From a bacterium D16-51 (GTDB lineage: Bacteria > Bacillota > Clostridia > Lachnospirales > Lachnospiraceae), in contig RAYE01000005.1 in the NCBI GenBank assembly GCA_003612285.1, forward strand, positions 1 to 64,000: a stretch of 64,000 bases of DNA, in the 5' to 3' direction. Shown piece after piece: positions 35,301 to 43,622 of this stretch; position 1 is the first letter of the stretch, and each line of letters starts with the position of its first letter. The translations under genes were made by a program, and so were the position numbers. The notes below the pieces were generated by a model, which ran no database searches, had not been told where the DNA came from, and worked only from the letters and a program-made list of their open reading frames with translations.

Positions 35301-35461
35301 TCTGCCAGAATCACATCCGCCTTTGCCGCCATTTCCGCCTTCGGCATGCCACTTTCTGAGAATTCATGCGTAAATTGCTCAAGCGGGGACATTTCCTTTA
35401 TAATCCCAAACACCTCGCAAGCCTGGCCTGCTAAATAGAAATGAAGATGGCAATGATACAT
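32309..35461 (-). CDS. Cytoplasmic hybrid sensor histidine kinase with PAS domains and two receiver domains
   Basis: A 1,050-residue signalling protein without membrane segments. In order: a degenerate receiver-like domain (1-120; 'ADVILADLQDIDI'); PAS domains at about 130-250 and 260-385; a further PAS-like region about 395-520; HisKA with the phospho-acceptor in 'FLSNMSHDIRTPMNAIVGFT' (about 545-565); HATPase_c with 'NQVLLNLVGNSVKYT', 'IKDTGIGMSEEFV' and 'GTGLGMAITKNIVD'; then two receiver domains with acceptor Asp in 'VYIVDWLLPDMNGIE' (about 850) and 'TILMDVQMPVMNGYE' (about 985). The kinase probably senses an intracellular ligand and relays phosphate internally. No partner regulator is adjacent. 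GGAGG lies before ATG 35461. Ligand unknown. Confidence 0.92.
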   Translation of the reverse strand: MYHCHLHFYLAGQACEVFGIIKEMSPLEQFTHEFSESGMPKAEMAAKADVILADLQDIDIKEALQVLISGKRSGTELIVLVKKEQIALLADNLEEIKDIWIMPMSGEEVRFRFLRWQQACKISKDFLQSSHFLEATINSVPNLVWYKDKKGIHTKVNDSFCRTVNKTKEQVEGRGHAYIWDVEQDDPACIESERVVMETKETCVSEEVVQTGAGKRLLTTYKSPLYDLDGSVMGTVGVAIDVTQERAYEREILRKNHTLEMIFTSIDCGVMCHTLDGSKVLSINKAALKILGYESLEELMETGFNMIAPSVMKPDRQKLKDAIGQLKNKGDSISVSYRVQHKNGEILHIMGNIKLLEENGELYYQRFLLDCTEQKLEEKKKERRQKELVQALSIDYTLVCFFDLDTGKGSLIRNYDSSEKVYSPIFGGKEIFLEESMGQYIQKFVHEEDKKEMLQASSRDWIKKELAEKDFNCVNYRMFVDGEVKYFQMKIVRAGTWEGSHGVVLGLHSVDEETRDELHKKSMLEDALMQANRASKAKSVFLSNMSHDIRTPMNAIVGFTNLAITHIDHRELVEEYLKKIETSGNHLLSLINDVLDMSRIESGRMHLEESACSLPDILHGLCNILQADIHAKQLELHIDTVDVLDEEIFCDKLRLNQVLLNLVGNSVKYTGAGGTVSMRITEKGGASEGYANYEFLIKDTGIGMSEEFVAHIFEPFEREENTTMSGIQGTGLGMAITKNIVDMMNGTIEVKSKQNVGTEFIVSFTFRLNSVAKEPKQIPELKNSRVLVVDDDYNTCDSVSYMLQQLGMRAEWTLSGKEAVLRTHQAVTRNDDYCVYIVDWLLPDMNGIEVTRRIRKEVGENAPIIVLTAYDWSDIEEEAREAGVTSFCTKPLFLSELRSCLDSIVNIGEDGEGDKEDKVVPLHTGRILLAEDVDLNQEIAVAILGDAGFQIEVAGNGQIAVDMLKKSEPGYYQTILMDVQMPVMNGYEATKEIRKLENRELASIPIIAMTANAFEEDKREAIKSGMNGHIAKPIDVKELFRTLNSILEHV

Positions 35462-35567
35462 ACCTATTTCCTCCCTGTGATTTTCTGTAATCTGTTGTAT
35501 AGAGTCAGTATTCCACCTATGATACTATTCTAACAAACGCGCGTATTTAAGTCAATATAAGAAAACC

Positions 35568-35597
35568 TTTACAGCCATGCCACAGTTACTATATAAT
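35568..35597 (+). promoter_or_regulatory. Candidate sigma-A promoter for the leader-uridylyltransferase unit
   Basis: TTTACA at 35568-35573 and TATAAT at 35592-35597 with 18-base spacing, about 90 bases upstream of the leader ORF. Confidence 0.5.
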
Positions 35598-35685
35598 AGA
35601 CACTATAACAAGAAAAATTATATGAATTAGCAGCCAATAAAAAAATGAGGAAAAGGGTAAAAGAAAAAAAAGAGGAAAGGATACT

Positions 35686-35754
35686 ATGCAAACACAGATA
35701 CTTTCACCCTTTTGTGTTTGCGCCTCAAATGAAAATGCAGGCATTTGCGCTTGA
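35686..35754 (+). CDS. Candidate 22-residue leader peptide upstream of the uridylyltransferase gene
   Basis: ATG 35686 follows an AGAGGAAAGG site, better than that of the downstream gene. The peptide contains three Cys ('SPFCVCASNENAGIC'). It overlaps two stems: CAAACACA/TGTGTTTG (35689-35696 with 35713-35720) and GCCTCAA/TTGAGGC (35722-35728 with 35751-35757), the latter occluding the region just upstream of the next start. This suggests coupling or attenuation. Short ORF, so coding is tentative. Confidence 0.45.
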   Translation: MQTQILSPFCVCASNENAGICA

Positions 35755-35769
35755 GGCTTGGTGCAAATT

Positions 35770-36996
35770 ATGGACTTGGAACAGGCAAAACAGAAGTTAT
35801 CCAAATACCAGCAGGAACATCTGTTAAAATATTTTGGAGAATTAACAGATTATGAGAAAGAACAACTATTGCAGCAAATTGAAGAAACTGATTTTTCTGC
35901 TGTAACGCGCATTGCCGACAAAGAAGAACAACAAAAGCAAGGCAAAATTTCTCCAATTGACGTAATGCAGTTAAGTGAAATCAAACAAAACCAGGAATTT
36001 TTTACACAGACAGGAAAAGAGTGCATACGCGCCGGTAAAGTCGGCGCCGTCTTACTTGCCGGAGGCATGGGGACGCGGCTTGGCTCTGACGCGCCAAAAG
36101 GCATGTATAATATTGGAATTACAAAGCCAGTATATATCTTCCAGCGGATTATAGAAAACCTTTTTGAAGTAGTTGATGAAGTAAAAACATGGATTCATCT
36201 TTTTATTATGACAAGTGAAAAAAACCACGAGATGACAGTCTCCTTTTTCAAGGAAAAACAATTTTTCGGCTATGATGAAAACCATATCCATTTTTTCCGG
36301 CAGGATATGGCTCCTGCTTCTGACTATCAGGGAAATATTTATCTCGAAGAAAAAGGAAAACTCGCCACATCCCCAAATGGAAACGGCGGGTGGTATACCT
36401 CAATGGCAAATGCAGGCCTTTCTGCATTTATGAAACAAGAGGGGATTGAATGGCTCAATGTCTTTGCTGTTGACAATGTATTGCAAAAAGTTGCAGACCC
36501 ATGCTTTATTGGCGCTGCCCTTGCAAAAAACTGTGAAGTTGGCGCTAAAGTTGTGCGGAAAAACAACCCAGATGAAAAAGTTGGCGTTATCTGCCTGGAA
36601 GATGGACATCCCTCCATTGTAGAATACTATGAATTAACAGATATGCTCCGCAATACTATGACAAAAGATGGGGAACCGGCATATAATTTTGGCGTTATAT
36701 TAAATTACCTGTTTAAAGTGAAAAGCCTTGAGACCATTGTCAGCCGTGAACTCCCGCTCCATATCGTGAAAAAGAAAATACCTTATTTAGATGAAAATGG
36801 CAGACTTTGCAAGCCAGAAGAACCGAATGGCTATAAATTTGAAACCCTGATTTTAGATTTTATCAAACTGCTTTCTTCCTGCCTTCCATTTGAAGTGGAA
36901 CGTGAAAAAGAATTTGCCCCAATCAAAAACAAAACAGGGATTGACTCAGTAGAAAGCGCCCGCAGGCTCCTTAAACAAAATGGCATTACTTTATAG
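35770..36996 (+). CDS. UDPGP-family UTP:sugar-1-phosphate uridylyltransferase (UDP-GlcNAc/UDP-glucose pyrophosphorylase type)
   Basis: A 408-residue nucleotidyltransferase of the eukaryote-like UAP/UGP family, which makes UDP-N-acetylglucosamine, UDP-galactosamine or UDP-glucose from UTP and the sugar-1-phosphate. The nucleotide loop is 'GAVLLAGGMGTRLGSDAPKG' (about residues 95-114) and the sugar-binding region contains 'SPNGNGGWYTSM' and 'NVFAVDNVL', which fit UAP. The C-terminus has 'YKFETLILDFIKLL', typical of the family. Start chosen at ATG 35770 with a GGTG site; GTG 35761 and TTG 35758 are in-frame alternatives nearer to GAGG. Substrate specificity cannot be fixed from sequence alone. 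Preceded by a leader ORF and followed by a strong terminator. Confidence 0.88.
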   Translation: MDLEQAKQKLSKYQQEHLLKYFGELTDYEKEQLLQQIEETDFSAVTRIADKEEQQKQGKISPIDVMQLSEIKQNQEFFTQTGKECIRAGKVGAVLLAGGMGTRLGSDAPKGMYNIGITKPVYIFQRIIENLFEVVDEVKTWIHLFIMTSEKNHEMTVSFFKEKQFFGYDENHIHFFRQDMAPASDYQGNIYLEEKGKLATSPNGNGGWYTSMANAGLSAFMKQEGIEWLNVFAVDNVLQKVADPCFIGAALAKNCEVGAKVVRKNNPDEKVGVICLEDGHPSIVEYYELTDMLRNTMTKDGEPAYNFGVILNYLFKVKSLETIVSRELPLHIVKKKIPYLDENGRLCKPEEPNGYKFETLILDFIKLLSSCLPFEVEREKEFAPIKNKTGIDSVESARRLLKQNGITL

Positions 36997-36998
36997 GT

Positions 36999-37030
36999 AA
37001 AAGGGGGAATGCCAGCGCATTCCCCCTTTT
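36999..37030. terminator. Bidirectional terminator between convergent genes
   Basis: Perfect 13-bp stem AAAAGGGGGAATG/CATTCCCCCTTTT with a six-base loop, giving T-runs on both strands. It serves the uridylyltransferase gene and the minus-strand zinc-ribbon membrane protein whose stop codon overlaps it. Confidence 0.9.
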
Positions 37031-37916
37031 ACCCTTCCAGATAATGTTCTTCAAAATATTCATCTGTAATCATTTCCAGATATTCTACAGGCTCTTCTTT
37101 ATACTCTTTTATTAACATTGCCCGGATATGTGCCGCTACCAGTAAATCATTCTCACCATCTGATGCACTGTTATCTGACCAGCCCTCTACCATCTCTTTT
37201 GTCAGATTCTCATCAAGCCATTCCTTAATGGATTTTGTACGCTCTTCTTCCTCTGGAATCAAGTACTTCATCTTTGATGCTTTTACAACAGACACAATTC
37301 CTGAAACAATAAACGCAGCAAAAAGCGTTGCTATAATACAGAAAACCACAATATTATACTGAATTGGAATCACTTCTGTTTTGGACAAAACCAGGTAAAT
37401 GCCCCCAATCAGCCCAAAAACTATAAAAGTAATACCAGAAAGCTTCAAATCATGATATTTATCAGCACATTTTGTATATTCTTTTTTATTTGAAGTATAT
37501 AACAAATCTACCGTATCTTCTTCTACTTCATCCGCAGTCAGAACATTTTCCTCTTCTTCTTCTAAAGAAGACTCTGCCTCGTCCTGGTACAACTCCTGCT
37601 CTGTTTCAGCCTCCCCATCCTGCCCTTCTTTTTCTTCCTCTTTTGCCAGAAGATACCCCCGGAACAACCTCTCTGCCTGTTTTTCCAACGCTTGAGGAAC
37701 CGTAATCTTAAAACCGCCTCTGTCGTCCTGTTCCTTTACAGCTTCCTTTATCCCAGAATAAGCCAAATATTCCATAATCTCGTCTGCCGTCTTTTCATCA
37801 TTTATTTCACAGACATTAACCGTCCCACTTTCTGAACGTTCCACCAATTCTGTCCCGCAATCTGCACAAACTGTAATTCCTTTGCGGTACTCTATTTTAC
37901 ATTTTGGACACCACAT
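37029..37916 (-). CDS. Zinc-ribbon membrane protein of unknown function
   Basis: A 295-residue protein beginning with a zinc ribbon, 'MWCPKCKIEYRKGITVCADC' (CxxC...CxxC). A DUF2007-like segment ('CEINDEKTADEIMEYLAYSG') follows, then an acidic linker with many Glu, then two membrane helices ('LSGITFIVFGLIGGIYLVLS' and 'IVVFCIIATLFAAFIVSGIV') and a charged cytosolic tail. Start at 37916 is set by GAGGAGG; the longer frame to 38174 has no support. The ribbon, acidic hinge and two-helix plan is widespread in Clostridia but its role is not known to me. Confidence 0.75.
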   Translation of the reverse strand: MWCPKCKIEYRKGITVCADCGTELVERSESGTVNVCEINDEKTADEIMEYLAYSGIKEAVKEQDDRGGFKITVPQALEKQAERLFRGYLLAKEEEKEGQDGEAETEQELYQDEAESSLEEEEENVLTADEVEEDTVDLLYTSNKKEYTKCADKYHDLKLSGITFIVFGLIGGIYLVLSKTEVIPIQYNIVVFCIIATLFAAFIVSGIVSVVKASKMKYLIPEEEERTKSIKEWLDENLTKEMVEGWSDNSASDGENDLLVAAHIRAMLIKEYKEEPVEYLEMITDEYFEEHYLEG

Positions 37917-38111
37917 TACAAACCTCCTCCTAAAAATGCAATCAATAAGCTTTCTTTCATCAGTATCACTCAATAACCTTCCACAGTATAATATAACTTC
38001 CAAAAAGTTGCAAGCAATATCAAAATATATTATAATCTTTGTCGTTACTATCCACGATTGTTTTAAACATGAATTAAAAATTGCGTTTCTGACGCAGAAA
38101 TGAGGAATATT

Positions 38112-39710
38112 ATGGCAAACAGCTCCATTACTAACGAAATAAAAAAACGTAGAACCTTTGCAATTATCTCGCATCCCGATGCCGGCAAGACAACTTTGAC
38201 AGAAAAATTCCTGTTATATGGCGGTGCAATTAATACTGCCGGCTCTGTTAAAGGAAAGGCAAACTCCAAATATGCCGTGTCGGACTGGATGGAAATTGAA
38301 AAAGAACGTGGTATTTCTGTTACATCTTCCGTTTTACAATTTAATTATGATGGTTTTTGCATCAATATCCTGGATACACCAGGACATCAGGACTTCTCTG
38401 AAGACACTTACCGCACCCTGATGGCAGCAGATTCTGCTGTTATGGTAATTGACGCCTCGAAAGGTGTTGAGGCACAGACAATAAAATTATTTAAAGTCTG
38501 TGTGATGCGCCATATCCCTATATTTACATTTATCAATAAAATGGACCGTGATGCAAGGGATTCTTTTGAATTGTTAGATGATATTGAATCTGTCCTTGGC
38601 ATCCGTACCTGCCCGGTTAACTGGCCGATTGGCTCTGGAAAAAGCTTTAAAGGGATTTATGACCGCAGGGCAAAAACGGTCCGCACCTTCCAGGCAGTTT
38701 CAACAGGCGGTTCAAAATCAGCGGCTGAAACCGACTATGATATTACAGACCCAGCCTTAAAAGAACTTGCTACAGAAGATTTATATGACCAGCTTGTAGA
38801 GGAAATCGAGCTTCTTGATGGCGCCAGCGACCCGCTTGACTTAAAGCTCGTGCAAAACGGCGAACTTTCCCCTGTATTTTTTGGCTCTGCACTGACTACC
38901 TTTGGCGTGGAAACCTTTTTAAAATATTTTCTGGAAATGACTACATCCCCGCTCCCAAGGCTTTCCAATGAAGGGAAAATCGACCCTCTGGAAAATGATT
39001 TTTCAGCGTTTGTCTTTAAAATCCAGGCAAATATGAATAAAGCACACAGGGACAGGATTGCATTTATGCGTGTCTGTTCCGGTAAATTTGATGCAGACAA
39101 AGAAGTCTACCATGTCCAGAGCAAACGCAAGCTTAAGCTTTCCCAGCCGCAGCAGATTATGGCACAGGAACGCCAGGTAATCTCCGAAGCATATGCCGGA
39201 GATGTCATTGGTGTGTTTGACCCTGGCATCTTTTCCATAGGCGACACTATCACACTTCCCGGCAGTCATTTTGAATACGAGGGCATCCCAACATTTGCCC
39301 CGGAACATTTCTGCCGTGTTGTCCAGCTTAATTCTATGAAGAGGAAACAATTTGTAAAGGGGATTACACAGATTGCGCAGGAAGGCGCTATTCAAATTTT
39401 CCAGGAATATACGGCCGGAATGTCAGAAATCATTGTTGGCGTAGTAGGCGTCCTTCAATTTGATGTCTTAAAATACCGCCTGGAAAATGAATATGGCTGC
39501 GAAATCCGCCTGGAATCCCTTCCATATGGTTATATCCGCTGGGTAGGAGACCCTTCCACAGATGTTACCAAACTGAAACGCTTAAATAACGTCAAAGCCG
39601 TAAAGGATATGAAAGGCAACCCGCTCCTCCTCTTTGTCAATGACTGGATGATCCGAATGGTTCTGGAAGATAATGAAGGACTGGAACTTTTAGAATTTAA
39701 GAAAAATTAA
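38112..39710 (+). CDS. prfC: Peptide chain release factor 3
   Basis: A 532-residue translational GTPase that recycles RF1/RF2 after termination. G1 'ISHPDAGKTTLTEKFL', G2 'EIEKERGISVTSSVL', G3 'NILDTPGHQDFSEDTYRTL' and G4 'FINKMDRDARDSFELLDD' are all present. The C-terminal RF3 domains include 'FVFKIQANMNKAHRDRIAFM' and 'GVVGVLQFDVLKYRLENEYG'. The start at 38112 follows GAGGA; an ATG four codons upstream lies in that site. Convergent with purE, with overlapping terminators between them. Confidence 0.95.
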   Translation: MANSSITNEIKKRRTFAIISHPDAGKTTLTEKFLLYGGAINTAGSVKGKANSKYAVSDWMEIEKERGISVTSSVLQFNYDGFCINILDTPGHQDFSEDTYRTLMAADSAVMVIDASKGVEAQTIKLFKVCVMRHIPIFTFINKMDRDARDSFELLDDIESVLGIRTCPVNWPIGSGKSFKGIYDRRAKTVRTFQAVSTGGSKSAAETDYDITDPALKELATEDLYDQLVEEIELLDGASDPLDLKLVQNGELSPVFFGSALTTFGVETFLKYFLEMTTSPLPRLSNEGKIDPLENDFSAFVFKIQANMNKAHRDRIAFMRVCSGKFDADKEVYHVQSKRKLKLSQPQQIMAQERQVISEAYAGDVIGVFDPGIFSIGDTITLPGSHFEYEGIPTFAPEHFCRVVQLNSMKRKQFVKGITQIAQEGAIQIFQEYTAGMSEIIVGVVGVLQFDVLKYRLENEYGCEIRLESLPYGYIRWVGDPSTDVTKLKRLNNVKAVKDMKGNPLLLFVNDWMIRMVLEDNEGLELLEFKKN

Positions 39711-39711
39711 C

Positions 39712-39742
39712 TAAAAAAAAGGGCGCCGTGCTGACGGCGCCC
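39712..39742 (-). terminator. Minus-strand terminator for purE, adjacent to the prfC stop
   Basis: Stem GGGCGCCGT (39721-39729) with ACGGCGCCC (39734-39742) and a GCTG loop. The A-run at 39713-39720 becomes the T-tract on the minus strand. Confidence 0.8.
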
Positions 39743-39771
39743 TTGCAAAAAGCTTCGCTGATTTTGCGTCA

Positions 39772-39861
39772 GAAGAACGCTGGTTTTGCGTTCTTCTTAG
39801 GTGCGACAATAGCCTTACCTGGCGAGGTGTTCCCGAGCCTGAAAGTCTTCGCACCTTTTTT
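39772..39861 (+). repeat. Dispersed structured repeat family I, copy c, acting as prfC terminator
   Basis: In plus orientation: hairpin GAAGAACGC (39772-39780)/GCGTTCTTC (39788-39796), then P1 GGTGCGA (39800-39806)/TCGCACC (39849-39855), inner stems as in copy a, then six T (39856-39861). The T-tract overlaps the purE stop codon. The orientation fits termination of prfC transcripts. Confidence 0.8.
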
Positions 39862-40372
39862 ACATCTGTTCCAGATATGCTTCATATCCTACAGACTGGA
39901 GCTTTTCATCCTTTGCTGCAACCTGGTTTTTCAGGGATTCCTTATATTCTGCCAGTTTATCGCGAAGAGCTTTATCACTGATAGAAAGCATTTTTGCCGC
40001 TAAGATCGCCGCATTTGCCGCACCGTCAATCGCTACCGTTGCCACTGGGATGCCGGAAGGCATCTGTACAATCGAATACAGAGAATCTACCCCGCCCAAT
40101 GTCTTTGTATGGATTGGCACCCCTATAACAGGCAGAGAAAAAATTGCCGCACACATCCCCGGAAGATGCGCAGCCCCGCCCGCACCTGCAATAATTACTT
40201 CAATACCGCGCTCTTCTGCACTTTTTGCATACTCCACAAAAATATCCGGCTCCCTGTGTGCAGAAATCACCTTCATCTCATATGCAATCCCAAAATCTTC
40301 CAACATCTTTGCTGCTTTACTCATAATCGGTAAATCTGAATCACTTCCCATTAAAATTCCTACTTTTGCCAT
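39860..40372 (-). CDS. purE: N5-carboxyaminoimidazole ribonucleotide mutase (PurE)
   Basis: A 170-residue class I PurE that moves the carboxylate of N5-CAIR to give CAIR in purine synthesis. The N-terminus '[20 protein letters not shown]' provides the phosphate-binding Ser/Asp loop, '[16 protein letters not shown]' the catalytic His-Arg, and '[17 protein letters not shown]' the glycine loop. No purK or other pur genes are adjacent. AAAGGAGG lies before the ATG, and a hairpin terminator lies only about 35 bases upstream of the start, so the gene has an unusually compact or attenuated leader. Confidence 0.95.
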   Translation of the reverse strand: MAKVGILMGSDSDLPIMSKAAKMLEDFGIAYEMKVISAHREPDIFVEYAKSAEERGIEVIIAGAGGAAHLPGMCAAIFSLPVIGVPIHTKTLGGVDSLYSIVQMPSGIPVATVAIDGAANAAILAAKMLSISDKALRDKLAEYKESLKNQVAAKDEKLQSVGYEAYLEQM

Positions 40373-40404
40373 CGTATATAATCCTCCTTTATCTGCTATG
40401 ATAT

Positions 40405-40432
40405 AAAAAGGGCACCGCCAGCGCTGGTGCCC
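40405..40432 (-). terminator. Terminator or attenuator between hemW and purE
   Basis: Stem GGGCACC (40410-40416) with GGTGCCC (40426-40432); the A-run at 40405-40409 is a T-tract on the minus strand. It ends hemW read-through or attenuates purE, whose start is 33 bases downstream. Confidence 0.7.
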
Positions 40433-40468
40433 TTGACCACTACGTTACAGCACAATTTCCTATTAAAT

Positions 40469-40531
40469 AAAAAAGGTGCGAAGCCTTTCCAGGCTCGAAA
40501 ACACCTCATTAGGCAAGGCTGCTGTCGCACA
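40469..40531 (-). repeat. Dispersed structured repeat family I, copy d, acting as hemW terminator
   Basis: P1 arms GGTGCGA (40475-40481) and TCGCAC (40525-40530), P2 AGCCTT/AAGGCT, a weaker distal stem than copies a-c, and a minus-strand T-tract (A-run 40469-40474). It lies 14 bases after the hemW stop codon and is oriented with it. The trailing GAAGAACGC hairpin of copies a and c is absent. Confidence 0.75.
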
Positions 40532-40544
40532 TAGGTTTGCAGAT

Positions 40545-41747
40545 CTATAACAAAAACTCTGCAAGTACCATATTGCTGATATCAATCCCTTTATCTGTCA
40601 AATAGATTCTACCATGATTCTTATCTTCTGCCAATAGGAAGTTCTCAAAAAGAACAGGCAGTACTTCCTGATAACATTCGTAAAAACTAATTCCAAAACG
40701 TCTTTTGTAATCTTCCGCTGATATTCCTTTCCTCATACGGAGCCCCAAAAAAACATACTCCTCCATTTCCTCTTTCTTAGAAAGCAGCTTCTTCTCCTTC
40801 TGCAAATGCCGGACAGCCAGGGAAAGATACTCTTGCAGCCTGTCCACATTAGAAAAACGGCATCCCTTAAAGTAAGAAGAAGCCCCAAGGCCAAAGCCCA
40901 GATATTCCCCCAGTTCCCAATAAGTCAGGTTGTGGCGGCACTCTTTTCCAGGCCTTGCATAATTGGAAATCTCATACCGCTGGTATCCCTCTTTTAACAA
41001 CATCTCTTGCGTCAGGCAATACATCTGCCTGTCTGCTTCTTCGTCCGGAAGCTGCAGCCTGCCCTCCTCCCACATTTTATAAAAAGGAGTCCCTTCTTCC
41101 ACAATCAGGCTGTAAGAAGAAATATGCTCTGGACTTAATTCTGTTACAAAAGACAAAGTTTCCTGATAACTTTCCACTGTCTGATTTGGGATATCTGCCA
41201 TTAAATCTACATTAATATTATTAAAACCACACTCTCGTAAAAGATGGAAGCTGTCCAGAAAATCCTGGTAAGAATGGATTCTTCCAAGCGCCTTTAGTTC
41301 CTTTTCCTGTGCCGACTGAAGCCCTATGCTTACACGGTTTACTCCAATTTCTTTTAAAGCCTGCACTTTTTCCCTTGTAAGAGTCCCAGGATTTGCCTCT
41401 GCCGTAAATTCAAAAAAAAGCTTATCCCCTTTTCCTTCCCTGCCTTCGCAAACTGCCAATGGCAATTCTGACAGTTTTCTCCCAATCCCCAAAAGCTCTT
41501 CTGCACTAAGGCAGGTAGGCGTACCGCCGCCAAGGAAAACGGTCTGTATAACATATTCTTTTTGAAGCGTTTTTTTCCAATACTCCATTTCCTCTAACAG
41601 CTTTTTTACATAGGCTTCTTTTTCCTGCCCGGAAGCCTCTGCTGACAGAAAATCACAATACAGGCACTTTTGGACGCAAAATGGAATATGGATATAAAGC
41701 GACAATGGCTTTTTTTTATTAACCCGTCTCTCTGTATTACTCCTCAT
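40545..41747 (-). CDS. hemW: Radical SAM HemW (coproporphyrinogen III oxidase-like, haem chaperone)
   Basis: A 400-residue radical SAM protein. The [4Fe-4S] motif is '[13 protein letters not shown]' (CxxxCxxC; about residues 22-34), followed by '[18 protein letters not shown]' and the '[20 protein letters not shown]' motif of the HemN/HemW family. The C-terminal HemN_C-like domain contains '[20 protein letters not shown]' and '[15 protein letters not shown]'. The residues that separate true HemN from HemW favour HemW, because the extra Cys of HemN (CxxxCxxCxC) is absent. The start codon overlaps the lepA stop by 11 bases, indicating coupling. Confidence 0.92.
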   Translation of the reverse strand: MRSNTERRVNKKKPLSLYIHIPFCVQKCLYCDFLSAEASGQEKEAYVKKLLEEMEYWKKTLQKEYVIQTVFLGGGTPTCLSAEELLGIGRKLSELPLAVCEGREGKGDKLFFEFTAEANPGTLTREKVQALKEIGVNRVSIGLQSAQEKELKALGRIHSYQDFLDSFHLLRECGFNNINVDLMADIPNQTVESYQETLSFVTELSPEHISSYSLIVEEGTPFYKMWEEGRLQLPDEEADRQMYCLTQEMLLKEGYQRYEISNYARPGKECRHNLTYWELGEYLGFGLGASSYFKGCRFSNVDRLQEYLSLAVRHLQKEKKLLSKKEEMEEYVFLGLRMRKGISAEDYKRRFGISFYECYQEVLPVLFENFLLAEDKNHGRIYLTDKGIDISNMVLAEFLL

Positions 41748-43551
41748 CCAGCTTTAAAACACTCATAAACGCCTGCTGTGGGATTTCTACATTCCCAAAC
41801 TGACGCATACGTTTCTTCCCTTCCTTCTGTTTTTCCAAAAGCTTCCTTTTCCTGGAAATATCGCCCCCATAACACTTTGCAAGTACATCCTTGCGCATTG
41901 CCTTAACAGTTTCCCTTGCAATAATCTTACTTCCGATTGCCGCCTGAATCGGTATTTCAAAAAGCTGCCTTGGAATCTCTTTTTTCAGCTTTTCACACAT
42001 CTTCCTGCCCCTCTCATAGGCAGTATCTGCATGCAGAATAAAGGATAGCGCGTCAATCTCTTCCCGGTTAATTAAAATATCCAGTTTTACGAGTTTCGAC
42101 GGAACATAGCCCTTCATATCATAATCCAGGGAAGCATATCCTCTGGAACGCGATTTTAACGCATCAAAAAAGTCATAGATAATTTCGTTTAATGGCAGGT
42201 CATACTTTAAAAGAGCCCTGGTTTCTTCCATATATTCCATGCCAAGATAGACGCCGCGCCTCTCCTGGCAGAGAGACATAATCGCCCCAACATACTCTGT
42301 TGTCACCATAATTTCTGCCGAAACAACAGGCTCTTCCATATGCTCAATTTCTGATGGGTCTGGCAGGTTCGACGGATTAGTTACCTCTAACATCTCCCCA
42401 TTCGTCTTATAGACATGGTAAACAACCCCTGGAGCTGTCGTCACCAAATCAAGATTATATTCCCTTTCCAAACGCTCCTGGATAATTTCTAAATGTAAAA
42501 GCCCTAAAAAGCCACAGCGGAACCCAAATCCCAATGCAATAGAAGTTTCCGCCTCAAACTGCAGAGCAGCATCATTTAACTGCAGTTTTTCCAAAGCATC
42601 CCGAAGGTCATTATATTTTGCCCCATCAGAAGGATAAAGCCCGCAATACACCATAGGAAGCACTTTCTTATAGCCTGGAAGCGCCTCTTTACATGGATTC
42701 TTTGCAAGCGTTACAGTATCGCCTACACGCGTATCCTGCACATTTTTCAGGCTTGCCGTAATATATCCAACCATACCCGCAGATAATTCATCCGCCGGAA
42801 TAAACTGGCCTGCCCCAAAAATCCCAACTTCTACAACTTCCGCTTTTGCACCGGTCGCCATCATCTGAATTTCCTGCCCCTTTTTTACCGAACCGTCAAA
42901 AAGCCTGCAAAAAATAATAACACCTTTATATGCATCATAAATAGAATCAAAAATCAATGCACAAAGCGGTGCGCCTTCATCACCAGAGGGCGCCGGAATT
43001 TTTGTAACAATCTGCTCTAATACCTCTTCAATATTCGTACCCATCTTTGCCGAAATCAGTGGGGCGTCAGAGGCATCCAGTCCAATAATATCCTCAATCT
43101 CCTCTTTTACCCTGTCTGGTTCCGCACTGGGCAAATCAATTTTATTGATGACGGGCATAATTTCCAAATCATGGTCTAAAGCCAGATAACAGTTTGCCAA
43201 TGTCTGTGCTTCAATCCCCTGCGCTGCATCCACAATCAAAATTGCCCCTTCACAGGCGGCCAGACTGCGGGAAACCTCATAGTTAAAGTCAACATGTCCC
43301 GGCGTATCTATTAGATTAAAAATATATTCCTCACCATTTTTGGCCTGATATACAATGCGGACAGTCTGCGCTTTAATCGTAATCCCGCGCTCCCGCTCCA
43401 AATCCATATTATCCAGAACCTGCGCCTGCATCTCGCGGCTTGTTAAAAGCCCCGTTTTTTCAATAATACGGTCTGCTAACGTAGACTTCCCATGGTCAAT
43501 ATGCGCCACAATGCAAAAATTCCGGATATGCGACTGCTCTATTCTTTCCAT
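41737..43551 (-). CDS. lepA: Elongation factor 4 (LepA)
   Basis: A 604-residue ribosome-associated GTPase. G motifs: '[18 protein letters not shown]', '[15 protein letters not shown]', '[18 protein letters not shown]', '[20 protein letters not shown]'. The LepA-specific C-terminal domain is seen in '[20 protein letters not shown]' and the terminal '[20 protein letters not shown]'. The start at 43551 follows GGAAAGGA; an ATG seven codons upstream is less well placed. It sits in the gpr-spoIIP-lepA-hemW order common to Firmicutes. Confidence 0.97.
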   Translation of the reverse strand: MERIEQSHIRNFCIVAHIDHGKSTLADRIIEKTGLLTSREMQAQVLDNMDLERERGITIKAQTVRIVYQAKNGEEYIFNLIDTPGHVDFNYEVSRSLAACEGAILIVDAAQGIEAQTLANCYLALDHDLEIMPVINKIDLPSAEPDRVKEEIEDIIGLDASDAPLISAKMGTNIEEVLEQIVTKIPAPSGDEGAPLCALIFDSIYDAYKGVIIFCRLFDGSVKKGQEIQMMATGAKAEVVEVGIFGAGQFIPADELSAGMVGYITASLKNVQDTRVGDTVTLAKNPCKEALPGYKKVLPMVYCGLYPSDGAKYNDLRDALEKLQLNDAALQFEAETSIALGFGFRCGFLGLLHLEIIQERLEREYNLDLVTTAPGVVYHVYKTNGEMLEVTNPSNLPDPSEIEHMEEPVVSAEIMVTTEYVGAIMSLCQERRGVYLGMEYMEETRALLKYDLPLNEIIYDFFDALKSRSRGYASLDYDMKGYVPSKLVKLDILINREEIDALSFILHADTAYERGRKMCEKLKKEIPRQLFEIPIQAAIGSKIIARETVKAMRKDVLAKCYGGDISRKRKLLEKQKEGKKRMRQFGNVEIPQQAFMSVLKLDEE

Positions 43552-43622
43552 TCTTTTGTCCTTTCCAATCATTCATTTTTTCCACGCCGCTATATTGTAG
43601 CATAAAACTTTTTCCCAAACAA

